Positions 1-9,449 are shown, counted from the stretch's first letter. The stretch: DNA of 64,000 bases from an uncultured Prevotella sp. (GCA_900553465.1 USDT01000001.1:62001-126000), one strand, 5' to 3'. The notes: generated by a model not told the origin, from the letters alone. Made by a program: numbers and translations.

Positions 1-384
1 GTCTGCCAGATAAAGCTCCACATTCTTTTTGAAGACCGGCCCCTTTACATCGCCGAAATAGAAGGCATGTCCTTCCTTTCTCATCTGGTACACCGAATCA
101 CGTTTCGTGATAATCATGATTTCGAGGTTCTTGAAATCAACGCTGTCCTGATCATGAAAAACAACCGCCCAAAATCTTATCGGCTCCTTATTCTTCTTAT
201 CCCATACATCTTTGTAACAATATATGGCATCTTTCTGAACAACCTTTGGCGGCTTCGTAGAACTGACAGTGTCGGTCTTTGCACAGTCATCACCCTCTGT
301 CCACATCTCATGTCCGGCCATTACTGACAATGGAAGGGCAAACAGCAAAAATGCTGCAATCAGTCTTACCTTGTTCATAATCAT
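1..384 (-). CDS. Small exported protein of unknown function (C-terminus beyond window)
   Basis: The first 128 codons of a leftward gene run off the left edge in frame. Translation starts MIMNKVRLIAAFLLFALPLS and gives a classical signal peptide with a likely cut after SVMA, before GHEMW. The mature part is charged and soluble-looking (motifs DVWDKKNKEPIRFW and AFYFGDVKGP) with no transmembrane segment. Two in-frame ATG codons lie at 384 and 378; the first is used here but the second (MNKVRLI) is equally good. I do not recognise the family. A periplasmic or surface location is inferred from the signal peptide only. Confidence 0.7.
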   Translation of the reverse strand, partial: MIMNKVRLIAAFLLFALPLSVMAGHEMWTEGDDCAKTDTVSSTKPPKVVQKDAIYCYKDVWDKKNKEPIRFWAVVFHDQDSVDFKNLEIMIITKRDSVYQMRKEGHAFYFGDVKGPVFKKNVELYLAD

Positions 385-585
385 ATTTTTTTATGTGTTT
401 TCCCCTTATTTGAAAGTATAAATATGATAAAGATATTATGGCATGAATTTACAAAAAGTTACAATACGGACAAATACCCGCAGATTAAATTTATACATTT
501 ATAACACTGGCTCATGCACATACAACCATCATCCATATAAAGAAAAAGACTGTTCGTCATTCTTTTTGCTTATCGACAACGATGA
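385..585. other. Non-coding, AT-rich upstream region
   Basis: This stretch lies upstream of the leftward exported-protein gene and probably holds its promoter. I see no convincing -33/-7 pair. A 97-codon open frame on the plus strand starts here but runs into repeat R1 and has no protein-like features. Confidence 0.4.
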
Positions 586-1026
586 TATAAAAAAACAAAA
601 ATCGCAGTCGGAGATGTTAAATTATCGCTGCGTAGATCGCGGAAAAATCGCGTCGGAGCGGACGGAGAGCTGTCTCGCGCGAAAAAACGCGAATTTTCAG
701 AAATTCCACAACAGTCTGACAATCAACGGTTTATAACATATCACATTTCGACAGCTATTTCTCCATCCTGCAATAATGCCTGTTTCAGCCCCTGATATGG
801 GCTCTATCGGGTGCTGATAAAGACCATATCAGGCCCTGAAACAGACTTAACCGCACCCTGAAAAAGGTAATATCGCAAAGCAGTCTGCCCACGACGGCTC
901 CGCCTAAAAGCCGGAACGGGATGATAAAGGGCGTTTTGACGGCCGACGGTTTTCTGGAATGAGAAAAATGATGTGTTAAATGCGAGGGAGGAAAAGCTAA
1001 CGGATGTTAAAAACAATTTGCAAAAA
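586..1026 (-). repeat. R1 repeat, copy 1 (inverted orientation)
   Basis: About 441 bp of non-coding DNA that, read on the minus strand, matches copies at 41242-41707 and 59045-59488. The shared order is: TTTTTGCAAATT and TTAACATC near the head; ATTTAACA-CATTTTTCTC about 45 bp later; a central 22-bp-periodic array (780-867); a GCGAAAAA/CGATTTTTC GC-rich block; and an ATTTAACATCTCCGAC tail followed by a T-rich end. There is no coding capacity and no transposase. Confidence 0.75.
780..867 (-). repeat. 22-bp tandem array, R1 copy 1 (4 units)
   Basis: Four adjacent 22-bp units at 780-801, 802-823, 824-845 and 846-867. In the minus-strand reading each unit has a left arm at positions 4-10 (GTTTCAG, ATATCAG or a variant) and a right arm at positions 14-20 (CTGATAT, CTGAAAC or a variant). 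Confidence 0.8.
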
Positions 1027-1234
1027 CAAGCGCAGCCCGGGTGGTGTCCGCTCCATGCAAACAGTGGTTACGACATAGCGTGCCATAGTGCGGCAGACTG
1101 CATATAAGAAGCGCGTAGCGGCCGTGAGAATGGCTTAACGGACAACATACTGTCTGCAGCCGGTGGTACAACAGTATGCCCGTGACACAATTTGGGCACC
1201 GGAGACAGTGAAACACCACTGCCGGCATACATAT
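1027..1234. other. Non-coding, nothing recognised
   Basis: Short overlapping open frames on both strands lack any start signal or protein-like composition. I see no RNA gene, promoter or repeat here. Confidence 0.4.
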
Positions 1235-1273
1235 CAAAAAAGCAAAGCCCCGGCTTCGAAGAGCCGAGGCTTT
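1235..1273 (-). terminator. Rho-independent terminator of the GLUG/Big2 surface protein gene
   Basis: Read leftwards, a stem made from AAAGCC and CGGCT (1244-1255) pairs with AGCCG and GGCTTT (1262-1273) around a 6-nt loop. It is followed by GC and a run of six T (A run at 1235-1240 on the plus strand). It lies about 100 bp past the stop at 1371. Confidence 0.8.
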
Positions 1274-1370
1274 GTAGAGAGGCTGAATGTGTCGTCGTCC
1301 GATTCACATTCAGCGAAGATATCTGACGCGTGCCGCAACCGTACTGTCACAGCGCGGCACACGTATATTC

Positions 1371-4300
1371 TTACAGCATCACCTTATAGATTCGTGACTC
1401 GCCGTTGACGAATGTCACCTTCACAACATATACACCGGAAGTCCATCCTGCCACAGAAATCTCCATTCTTGAGTTGTTGGCAGCCGAACCGGCATATCTC
1501 TGCTGGCCTGTAGCGTCGAACACACCGACCTTTGAGACAGCGCCTTCGCTCACTACGACGATGGCATCACCGTTTACAAACACGCGTGTGCCCTCTATTT
1601 CGTCTATGCCCAGACTTGGGTCGATGTCCTCGGCCACCTCAACAAGACAATCAGCACTGAACTTGCGGTCCTCGGTTGAAACGGTCACGATAACCTCGCC
1701 TTTCTTATGGCCTGTCACAAGACCGTTCTTGTCAACATCGGCTATGCTTGCATCCTCGGTCTCCCATATCAGCACCGCGCCTGCTGTTTCGGGCACGAGA
1801 TGTGCCACGAGCTGATGGCTCGGAGTCTTGCTGTCGAGAGTTATCATCGTCTCTTCGAGATAGAGGTCCTCCACCGGAGCCGTAACCGTCACAACGCATG
1901 TGTCGGAAACCTTACCGTCTTCAGTCATCGCGATGACACTGGTAGTGCCCGGAGCCACACCCACGACATTGTTTTCCAGCATATAAGCCACGTCGTTGTT
2001 CTCCGACTTCCATACTATATTCTTGTTTGTAGCATCCTCAGGCAATACCGTTGCAGACAGTTGCGCACGCTCGCCAACACCTATTCTCACATTCTCCTTG
2101 GATATAACTACCTTCTCTACAGGTATCACCACCGTCACATGACATACGGCCTTGTAAAGTCCTTCTTCCGTTGTCACGGTGATGTCGGCAGAACCTACAC
2201 CGCGAGCAGTAATCTCACCGGTGGCCGAAACGCTCGCAACCTTCAGGTCGGAAGAAGCATAACGCACGTTCTGGTTTGTGGCATCGGCCGGCACAATCTC
2301 CGGCTTCAGTGTGTACTTGGCACCTTTGTCCATAGTGAGTTTGTCGACGTCGAGTTTCACTCCTCTTACTATGAACTCATACCAGAAGCGCGGATAACCG
2401 TCGGTCATCACCCATGGGCTCTCGCTGTCCTTACCGAAGCTCCATCCCATTGTCTCATAGAACTTCTGGTCGAGCTCCTCTTTGGCTACAGACTTGCCGT
2501 GCACCTTGTCAGCACCCACTGTGGTTGCGTCCGATTCATTGACTGTCGCCAGATTATCAGAATCAGGACCTATAAGCATAGAAGCAAGAGCGTAGTTGTC
2601 TGACAGCGAGCCTTCGGTCTCTGTATATGCCACTCTGGCAAGATTTGACGGCATCACCACTTTTTCGTTCAGAGCCACGTTGTGTGCCACAGAGTTCTCG
2701 CTCATCATGTTAAGACCGAGTATACCTACCACGCCACCGGCGTCCATGACATACTGTTCGCCTTCGCGCATGTCACCGCAAACGCTTCCCGAAGCATAGT
2801 TCTTCTCGATGACGCATCCGTGTGCCGCACCGGCAATACCGCCGATCTGTGTCACACCGCTTATGTCGGCACTGCTGTAATTGTTTGATATCACCGCACC
2901 GTTAGCCGAATATCCTGATATACCGCCCACACAGTCGTTGCCTGCGAGCTTTCCCTTTACGTAGCAGTTTGATATCTTAGAACCGGTCTGTCTGCCCACG
3001 ATTCCTCCTACAATACCTGCACCGGGCAATACCACCTCTCCTTCGAAGGATGAATTTGCTATTACTGCGTTGAAGGATATCTGTCCGGCAATGCCTCCGA
3101 AGTCCATGTTTGACGGCATCGTGGCACCTGCCTCATATACATTGTTTGTCACATGACAGTTTTCTATAGTAGCTCCACTGAGATTTCCTGTGACGGTTCC
3201 CCATGAAGATGAAGCCAGATTAGACCATTTCACATTCTCCAGTCTCAGGTTCTTCACCTCTCCGCCATCCATAACTTCGGCAAAGAGACCGGCATACATG
3301 CCGTTGGAATTCACCGCAAGATTCTTTATCACGTGGTTATTTCCGTTGAAATTACCAGTGAACGAAGGTATCGGAACAAAACCGTTGTTGTTCACTCCTG
3401 TGTAGGCAGCCATGTCGATGTCACATGTCAGCTCGAAGTATGCGTCCTGATGGTTTCTCATCATGTCCAGTTCCGAGGGATTGGAAATGAGATAAGGACT
3501 TGCCTCCGTACCGTCGCCTTCCAGTGCAACAGCCTGCAGCGGAAGATCGAAGAACACCGTCTTGCTCTCCGACATGTCGCTCTTAGACACGTATGTCAGA
3601 TACATATTCTTCTGATATGTCTGTTCTGAGTTGGCCAGAATGCCGCCGCCAGAGAGGCTGTAATCGTCATTATCGGCCCAGCTGTATATCGTTTTCTCGT
3701 CGTTAGCGATACCGAATACACTGTAAATGCTCTCATAATCGTCAGTGTATTTCTTGGCAAAGAACACATATTCCGACTTGTCGTCAGGCACAAACGTATA
3801 AGGATTCATTGTGCCCGCGTCCAGAAGAGGAGTGAACAGAGCCGCTGTCGGACCGAGATCTATTCTTACTTTTTTCGTTCTCTTGCCGTTTACGTCATAA
3901 TGAACAATGCCGCCATATACTGTGTTATCGGCATTTTCGCCGCGTCCGAGACCGAACACGTACTCATAAGAATCGCCCACCGGCACTCTTCCGAAGTTGA
4001 GTGAAAGGTAGTCGCCGTTGTGTGTTGCGGGGAAGGTGAACACTTCCTTCATCTCCGGCATCTTGTACATCATGATGCCAGAAACGCCTCCGTTGCCGCT
4101 CAGAAGCACTGCATATTCGTCGCTCTGTCCCGGAATCTTCTGCAGATTCATGATGTCAGCCGTATTTGTGAACATTTCCTTGAGTATCTCTCCGTCCTCG
4201 TTCACAAGATAATAGTCCATCATTTCGCTGTCGGTCTCAGAGTAATATCTGCTCATTCCGTATACAATCTCGTACTTGTCGTCGCTGTTGAAGACATGCT

Positions 4301-5444
4301 TCGTAATCATATACTCACCGAATGTTCCTATCGAGCTCATGCTTATCTCATGCTGGTCCAGACCTATCAGAGGCAGTTTCATCTCCTTCACAAGATTGAA
4401 CGACATGTCGTAAAGCTGTATTATGAACTTGTTGTTTTTCTCAACCTCAGGGTCGTATATGTCGTCATTGGCTATGAAAGGTTTCTCATAGAAGGATGAC
4501 ACGTAGAATTTCTCGCCCTCGATGTCTATCTGATTGAAAAAGAGTCCGTGCGTATAGGACAACAGATTCTGAGGTATTCTTTTCTCAAACACCGGTTCGG
4601 GCAGTACGTCCAGCTCAGTGCCGATGGATCTCGGCGAGTAATATCTCACCACCTGCTCATCATTTGCGTCGGCATGTTCGGCCTCGTAGATTCCTAAATT
4701 ATAGGAGCTGAAACCGTATTCGTCTGTCTTTTTATCCAGGACAACACCCGAAGACCACGCGAAACGGTTAAGTATCTGGCTGTTTTCGTCAATAATCACA
4801 ATGGTATCGCGACACGATTCAGGACCGGAAGCCTGTCCGGCGAAACCGTGAATCTGAATCAGAAACTCCCATTTGTTGTCGCTATTGAACACCTTTGAGG
4901 AAATAGTCTGCGCCAGATTGAAATACATTGTCGTATCCGATGACGAGATCTTGAACGACTTTATTTCCTCAAAATCATCATTATATATCTTATATGTAGC
5001 TGACCTGTAATATGTTCCGTACACTCCACTTGGTACTGACTTCTCCATCTCCTGAGTGAAGATGTATTGCTTTCCGTCCTCAATCGTACTTACAAGTCCC
5101 CATCCTAAATTCAGTTCCTTTACAGAAGCAGGACCTCCATCGCCTTCCGCTTTCGCGCCACCGTTCTGTTTTTTGATAGCGGCTGCGAGTTTAGGATTGC
5201 TCGACATGGGATAAACCTTGGCAAAGTTATCCGTTTTCTGTTTCTTGCCATCCCTCGTATCCTTGTATATGGAACGTCCCTCTACAGGAATGGTCCTTAT
5301 TTCCGGATCAGAGAAAGCCTTGATTTCTTTTTGCGTAAGAGATTCTGACCTCTGTTTTTGAATAAAAGACTGTGCCGAAAGCACACCGTTGCCCAAAAGC
5401 AACATGGCTATACAGCCCACCGTTTTTTTAGTAAATCTAACCAT
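1371..5444 (-). CDS. Large T9SS-exported surface protein with GLUG repeats and three Big2 domains
   Basis: A 1357-residue exported protein. The signal peptide (KKTVGCIAMLLLGNGVLSA) ends near residue 24. Residues about 90-640 hold an unrecognised beta-rich region with many YIFTQE/KYEIVYG-like strands. At about 650-920 come GLUG-type repeats (GSFTGNFNGNNHVIKNL-like, GGIAGAAHGCVIEKNYASG), a solenoid common in surface adhesins. Three consecutive Big2 immunoglobulin-like domains follow at about 1030-1270, each with the PADATNQNV/PEDATNKNI-type signature. The end (VFDATGQQRYAG, SGVYVVKVTF, YKVML) is a type A T9SS sorting tail, so export and attachment at the outer surface are expected. It stands alone, with its own promoter-like element and terminator. 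A role in adhesion or glycan contact is inferred; no enzymatic motif was seen. Confidence 0.85.
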   Translation of the reverse strand: MVRFTKKTVGCIAMLLLGNGVLSAQSFIQKQRSESLTQKEIKAFSDPEIRTIPVEGRSIYKDTRDGKKQKTDNFAKVYPMSSNPKLAAAIKKQNGGAKAEGDGGPASVKELNLGWGLVSTIEDGKQYIFTQEMEKSVPSGVYGTYYRSATYKIYNDDFEEIKSFKISSSDTTMYFNLAQTISSKVFNSDNKWEFLIQIHGFAGQASGPESCRDTIVIIDENSQILNRFAWSSGVVLDKKTDEYGFSSYNLGIYEAEHADANDEQVVRYYSPRSIGTELDVLPEPVFEKRIPQNLLSYTHGLFFNQIDIEGEKFYVSSFYEKPFIANDDIYDPEVEKNNKFIIQLYDMSFNLVKEMKLPLIGLDQHEISMSSIGTFGEYMITKHVFNSDDKYEIVYGMSRYYSETDSEMMDYYLVNEDGEILKEMFTNTADIMNLQKIPGQSDEYAVLLSGNGGVSGIMMYKMPEMKEVFTFPATHNGDYLSLNFGRVPVGDSYEYVFGLGRGENADNTVYGGIVHYDVNGKRTKKVRIDLGPTAALFTPLLDAGTMNPYTFVPDDKSEYVFFAKKYTDDYESIYSVFGIANDEKTIYSWADNDDYSLSGGGILANSEQTYQKNMYLTYVSKSDMSESKTVFFDLPLQAVALEGDGTEASPYLISNPSELDMMRNHQDAYFELTCDIDMAAYTGVNNNGFVPIPSFTGNFNGNNHVIKNLAVNSNGMYAGLFAEVMDGGEVKNLRLENVKWSNLASSSWGTVTGNLSGATIENCHVTNNVYEAGATMPSNMDFGGIAGQISFNAVIANSSFEGEVVLPGAGIVGGIVGRQTGSKISNCYVKGKLAGNDCVGGISGYSANGAVISNNYSSADISGVTQIGGIAGAAHGCVIEKNYASGSVCGDMREGEQYVMDAGGVVGILGLNMMSENSVAHNVALNEKVVMPSNLARVAYTETEGSLSDNYALASMLIGPDSDNLATVNESDATTVGADKVHGKSVAKEELDQKFYETMGWSFGKDSESPWVMTDGYPRFWYEFIVRGVKLDVDKLTMDKGAKYTLKPEIVPADATNQNVRYASSDLKVASVSATGEITARGVGSADITVTTEEGLYKAVCHVTVVIPVEKVVISKENVRIGVGERAQLSATVLPEDATNKNIVWKSENNDVAYMLENNVVGVAPGTTSVIAMTEDGKVSDTCVVTVTAPVEDLYLEETMITLDSKTPSHQLVAHLVPETAGAVLIWETEDASIADVDKNGLVTGHKKGEVIVTVSTEDRKFSADCLVEVAEDIDPSLGIDEIEGTRVFVNGDAIVVVSEGAVSKVGVFDATGQQRYAGSAANNSRMEISVAGWTSGVYVVKVTFVNGESRIYKVML

Positions 5445-6012
5445 AATTTTTCATTAAATTAAACACAATTTCAAGCTTCATTAAGTTTCTATATCTACAT
5501 TAGGTAATAAATCCAAGTGAAAGTAAAACTGGCGTTTATCTTTTATTCTGCGATGGCTTCATGGCATTTAATTTACAGAATATTACAGCCACAAAAAGAT
5601 ACTGCCGTGTTTTACGGCGGCAAAAGTACATAAATTTTATTTAAAATAAATATTTTTCGTCACTTTTTTAACAAAAACCGATACAAAATGACATATTAAT
5701 GACTTTTATAAACGAAAAGTCCTGCTATCTCATACATATAACACCATGCGAGCGATAAAACCGTCATACCACCGGGCTAAGTGGTTTTAACCTGATTATT
5801 GGCAATATGGAACACTATAAGGAATCTGTCACAGGGTTGCGGCGCTACCATTACGTAATGATAAAAAGATTATCTGAATACAACATTCATCACATAGAGC
5901 AGCACTACATGCACTGTTCTATTTTTCGCATAAATCGATACCGCTACTGACATAACGGTATATCATATATATAAAAACATTGTGAAACTGAAGCAGGCAC
6001 TGCTTCCTGTAA
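5445..6012. other. Intergenic region upstream of the surface protein gene
   Basis: About 570 bp without a credible gene. It contains the leader and promoter-like element of the leftward surface protein gene at its left end. The remainder (5630-6012) is AT-rich and I see nothing further in it. Confidence 0.5.
5621..5628 (-). promoter_or_regulatory. Bacteroidetes -7 element for the surface protein gene
   Basis: The minus strand reads TACTTTTG, matching TAnnTTTG. It would give a leader of roughly 170 nt. No clear TTTG-type -33 box was found at the usual 19-21 bp. Confidence 0.45.
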
Positions 6013-6633
6013 CTAAATCTGTCCCGACTCCACCATCAGCACCACGCGCTCCGTCAGACGGTCGATGCCTTCCGGCTCATACTTCTTGGTAAGACTCGCG
6101 CCGAACAGAGCCGCGAATGCCTGATAGAATCCGGCACGTATCGGTCCGAGAAAAGCCTGTATGAGCTGATACGACGACGAGTTGCACTCGCGATAGACAA
6201 GCTTTATGAGCAGTTTGCCCTGTTGGTAGGACAGTTTCTTCATGCGCGGCGTGTACTCCTTGCGTATGCTCTTCTCCACCAGCTTCATGTGTTCGTCGCG
6301 CGCACGCTTGTCGGGCAATGTCTGCAGATACTCGTATGTCTCTATGATAATCCGGTTCACCTCCTTGGCTATGGGCAGCACCTTCTTCACGTTGGCCACA
6401 AGACGGTTGTAGGCCGCACGCTGTTTGGCATTCTTGAACACCGGCTGCGGATAGACATACACACTGTTCATCTCCACATACTGTATGCTGTCGCCGTTGT
6501 CGTCGAGCACCTTGCCCACCTTCACCATGGGCTCAAGCGCACCTTCCTTGGCGGCCGTGCCTCCGTCGTCCTGTGCCGCGCACTGCGCCGTCCACATCAG
6601 ACAAAGTGTCAGAACTATGATAAACCTGCTCAT
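6013..6633 (-). CDS. DUF4294 family exported protein
   Basis: 206 residues. The start at 6633 (MSRFIIVLTLCLMWTAQCAAQ) gives a clean signal peptide. The frame stays open to 6666, but a -7 promoter element sits at 6644-6651, so an upstream start would precede the transcript. The body matches the Bacteroidetes family DUF4294: VYVYPQPVFKNAKQRAAY, a long helical stretch with KVLPIAKEVNRI and YEYLQTLP, and a conserved C-terminal GKLLIKLVYREC region. No catalytic function is known for the family. It is single-gene, divergent from the sensor kinase to its right. Confidence 0.85.
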   Translation of the reverse strand: MSRFIIVLTLCLMWTAQCAAQDDGGTAAKEGALEPMVKVGKVLDDNGDSIQYVEMNSVYVYPQPVFKNAKQRAAYNRLVANVKKVLPIAKEVNRIIIETYEYLQTLPDKRARDEHMKLVEKSIRKEYTPRMKKLSYQQGKLLIKLVYRECNSSSYQLIQAFLGPIRAGFYQAFAALFGASLTKKYEPEGIDRLTERVVLMVESGQI

Positions 6634-6643
6634 ATACTGAGCG

Positions 6644-6651
6644 CAAAAGTA
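6644..6651 (-). promoter_or_regulatory. -7 element with a very short leader (DUF4294 gene)
   Basis: TACTTTTG on the minus strand, a perfect TAnnTTTG. Transcription would start only about 3-6 nt before the ATG at 6633, which decides that start over the longer frame. Confidence 0.6.
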
Positions 6652-6736
6652 CATATAAAAAATCATTCCGCTCTGATATCGGGCCCGATTTTATTTCTTT
6701 TTTGCATGTATCAGCCTCATTATCAAATATTATCTT

Positions 6737-6832
6737 TATATTTGTAAAATATATGAGGCGGTTCGGCTATGGATGCAACGATGGTGCTTCGTGACTATCA
6801 TGCACCATCGCTCTCACCTTTCAATATATTTG
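6737..6832 (+). promoter_or_regulatory. Dual-promoter control module of the sensor kinase (module P)
   Basis: Two TAnnTTTG elements (TATATTTG at 6737-6744 and again at 6825-6832) lie 88 bp apart. Between them are GAGGCGGTTCG and a perfect 9-bp inverted repeat, CGATGGTGC (6779-6787) and GCACCATCG (6802-6810). The block CTCTCACCTTTCAATAT leads into the second element. The same arrangement, with different stem bases, occurs at 13743-13837. Confidence 0.55.
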
Positions 6833-6937
6833 TAGAATATATTATGCCATAAGACCGCATCGTCCCGTCAGGACATTCCACCGGTGCCAGCCCTTTGATA
6901 TATCAGTACACTCATCATAACCAAAAACCGCAGACCT

Positions 6938-8722
6938 ATGAAAACATTATCCCTACACCTCAATCTCAGCAGGAAAGCCATCATACTGCTTATTTCTCTA
7001 TGCTTTGCCACCGCACAGGCTTTGGCCGACAAACAGACAGAAGAACTGCGCTCCAAGGCCGACATGCTGCACGCGCAGGGCAAGAACGACTCGGCTATGA
7101 TTGTGGCCGGAAAAGTGCTCGACACGGCCGTGCAGCGCAAGGACACTGTGCTGATGATGGGCATACACTCGTCCATGGGCGTATATCTGCGCACATCGGG
7201 CAAGACAGACGAGGCACTCGAACACTATAACGAGGCAATGCGCCTGTGCTCCACACCGGGAGTGGTGGCCCGCGGAGGCGAGGAGGCAGTGCAGGAGGCC
7301 GCCATACTCTATCTGAACATCGCCACACTGCACATAGACATGAAGAACACGAAGCAGGCGCTGTCGTGTGCAGCCACATCAGCCGGATGGGCAGCGAAGA
7401 GCAAGGACAAGGCCCTGCAGGCACAGCTCTACTCGAACATCGGCTCAATATATCTGATGGCGGGCGACGCACACTCGGCCATGAAGCATCTCGAACGCAG
7501 CTACACTCTGTCGGAACAGACCGGACAGCACGACGCCGCCCTCACTGCCGTGGCCTACATCATGGGAGCCGCACACAAGGTGGGCGACGCGGCGGCTGCC
7601 AATAAGTGGGACGCCGTGGGCGAACGACTGCTGCCTGTGACCACTGCGGAGACGTCGCGGCTGGTTTATTACCAGGTGAAGTGCGCGCTGCTCATGAACA
7701 ACAAGGAATACAAGGCCGCGCTGCCGGTGTTCGACAAGATACTTTCGATGAAGTGTGTGGAAGGTATGCCGTTCGTGCAATACGACTGCTACAACAACAT
7801 GCACATGGCCTACGCCGCCCTGGGCAGCTACGACAAGGCATACACCTCGCTGCAGAAGGCCACCGCACTGCACGACAGCATAGCCGACAAACAGAGTGCC
7901 GACAACCTGCGCGAGCTCAACGTGAAGTATGAGACCAAGGAGAAGGAGCTCGCACTGGCACAGAGCGAGACACGCCTGGCACACATGTACACCTACGCCA
8001 TGCTTGCCGCCATACTCGTGATTGTGGCCGCAGCGGCGATAATAATATACATACAGCGGCAGCGCCGACGCCGTCGTGAGCTCGAGCTTGACTTCGCACG
8101 GCTCAGAGCCGACACCGCACGCCGCCTGACCGAACGCTATATCAACGGTCTGGAAAGCGAGCGCACCCGTCTGGCACGCGAACTGCACGACGGTCTGTGC
8201 AACGATCTCTACGGCGTGGAGATGAAGCTCGCGCTAACCGATAACGCACAGCCGGCCGTCAGCATGCTCACCGAGTGCCGCGAGAAGGCTCGCCGCATAT
8301 CCCACGAACTGATGCCGCCGGAGTTCTGCTATGCCACCATCGACGAGGTGATAGCCGACTACGTGGAGCAGTGCGCCACAGAAAGCTGCGCCACAGAGTA
8401 CTCATCCACACCGGAGTATGCCGACTGGAGCATCATAGACGACTCCACAGCGCTCGAGATATACCGCATAGCACAGGAGGCAGTGGGCAACGCCGTGCGC
8501 CACTCAGGAGCCACAACAGTGAGCGTAAGCATGCGTATGGAGGACGACCGGACCGTCATGACCGTGACCGACAACGGACGCCACACCACCCACAAGCCGC
8601 AGGGCATAGGTCTGCGCACCATGAACCAGCGCGCCGAGGCCGTGGGAGGAAGCGTCAGCATGGACGCCGGCGAGCAGGGAACACGCGTCACACTGACCAT
8701 TCCTTTGAAAAAACAAGCGTGA
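6938..8722 (+). CDS. TPR-containing membrane sensor histidine kinase
   Basis: 594 residues. It has a signal peptide or anchor (AIILLISLCFATAQALA), then periplasmic TPR-like helices at about 35-330 (motifs GVYLRTSGKTDEALEHYNEA, SNIGSIYLMAGDAHSAMKHLERS). One transmembrane segment follows at about 350-372 (YAMLAAILVIVAAAAIIIYI), then a basic coiled linker. The HisKA_3 dimerisation helix carries the phospho-acceptor His417 in LARELHDGLCNDL. The HATPase domain has an N-box-like QEAVGNAVRHSG, DNG, and GIGLRTMNQRAEAVGG. It is the NarX/DesK-type architecture and pairs with the NarL-type regulator 55 bp downstream. The signal is unknown; TPR sensors of this kind in Bacteroidetes are usually orphan with respect to ligand. 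Confidence 0.9.
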   Translation: MKTLSLHLNLSRKAIILLISLCFATAQALADKQTEELRSKADMLHAQGKNDSAMIVAGKVLDTAVQRKDTVLMMGIHSSMGVYLRTSGKTDEALEHYNEAMRLCSTPGVVARGGEEAVQEAAILYLNIATLHIDMKNTKQALSCAATSAGWAAKSKDKALQAQLYSNIGSIYLMAGDAHSAMKHLERSYTLSEQTGQHDAALTAVAYIMGAAHKVGDAAAANKWDAVGERLLPVTTAETSRLVYYQVKCALLMNNKEYKAALPVFDKILSMKCVEGMPFVQYDCYNNMHMAYAALGSYDKAYTSLQKATALHDSIADKQSADNLRELNVKYETKEKELALAQSETRLAHMYTYAMLAAILVIVAAAAIIIYIQRQRRRRRELELDFARLRADTARRLTERYINGLESERTRLARELHDGLCNDLYGVEMKLALTDNAQPAVSMLTECREKARRISHELMPPEFCYATIDEVIADYVEQCATESCATEYSSTPEYADWSIIDDSTALEIYRIAQEAVGNAVRHSGATTVSVSMRMEDDRTVMTVTDNGRHTTHKPQGIGLRTMNQRAEAVGGSVSMDAGEQGTRVTLTIPLKKQA

Positions 8723-8764
8723 AAAATTACGGTTTTCCGTGAGTGATATTATTCATGCACCTCT

Positions 8765-8772
8765 TAATTTTG
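8765..8772 (+). promoter_or_regulatory. -7-like element before the response regulator
   Basis: TAATTTTG fits TAnnTTTG. A transcript from it would begin almost at the ATG at 8778, so the regulator may have its own near-leaderless transcript besides read-through from the kinase gene. Confidence 0.4.
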
Positions 8773-8777
8773 CATGC

Positions 8778-9449
8778 ATGAACGACATTTACAAATATCT
8801 GTTAGAGGATCTGAAGATAGCAATCACCGACGATCACGATCTTGTACTCGAAGGATTCAAGAGTTTTCTCGAGAAGAAGAACATCAGACATGTCGAGACA
8901 TTCACCACGGCACAGCAGCTCATAAACACACTGCCGGCACGCGACTTCGACATATACATCATCGACATCGGCATGCCCGACATCGACGGATTCACACTCA
9001 TCGACGTCGTGAGAGAACATAAACCCGACGCAAAGATAATTGTCAACACCATACATCAGGAGGTGTGGATAATAAGGCGCATGCTCGACAAGAACGTGAA
9101 CGCCATACTAAGCAAGTCGACCGACTTCTCCAAAATAACCGAAGCGATAGAAACCGTGATAAGCGGAAAACAATACTTCTGCCCGGAAGTAAGAAAGAAA
9201 CTGAACCGTCACCGCCAGCTGCTCGAGCATCCGTCCGAACGCGAGATAGAGGTACTCAGGGCAATGGCGCGCGGACTGACCTCGAAGGAGATAGCGGCAC
9301 AGCTGTTCATCTCGGAAAACACGGTGGAGACACACCGCAAGAAACTGTTCATGAAACTGAATGCACGCAACATTGCCGACCTCATAGTGAAGGCGATAGC
9401 GCGCGGATACATCAATGCCTCAGAGTTCGACAGGAATGCCGAAACCTGA
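8778..9449 (+). CDS. NarL/FixJ-family response regulator
   Basis: 223 residues from the ATG at 8778; a GTG at 8739 in the same frame is possible but weaker. The receiver domain (about 12-130) has acidic pocket Asp18-Asp19 and phospho-acceptor Asp63 in YIIDIGMPDIDG, with Lys in LSKSTD. The C-terminal LuxR-type helix-turn-helix (about 150-215) reads SEREIEVLRAMARGLTSKEI, then AAQLFISENTVETHRKKLF. It is partner of the sensor kinase directly upstream. Target genes cannot be told from the sequence. Confidence 0.92.
   Translation: MNDIYKYLLEDLKIAITDDHDLVLEGFKSFLEKKNIRHVETFTTAQQLINTLPARDFDIYIIDIGMPDIDGFTLIDVVREHKPDAKIIVNTIHQEVWIIRRMLDKNVNAILSKSTDFSKITEAIETVISGKQYFCPEVRKKLNRHRQLLEHPSEREIEVLRAMARGLTSKEIAAQLFISENTVETHRKKLFMKLNARNIADLIVKAIARGYINASEFDRNAET

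Noticed and set aside
443..736. 97-residue open frame at the left end
   Set aside because: It runs into non-coding repeat R1, has no promoter and no protein-like features.
780..867. Possible CRISPR array (regular short repeats)
   Set aside because: Units are contiguous 22-mers with internal dyads and no unique spacers; no cas genes nearby.
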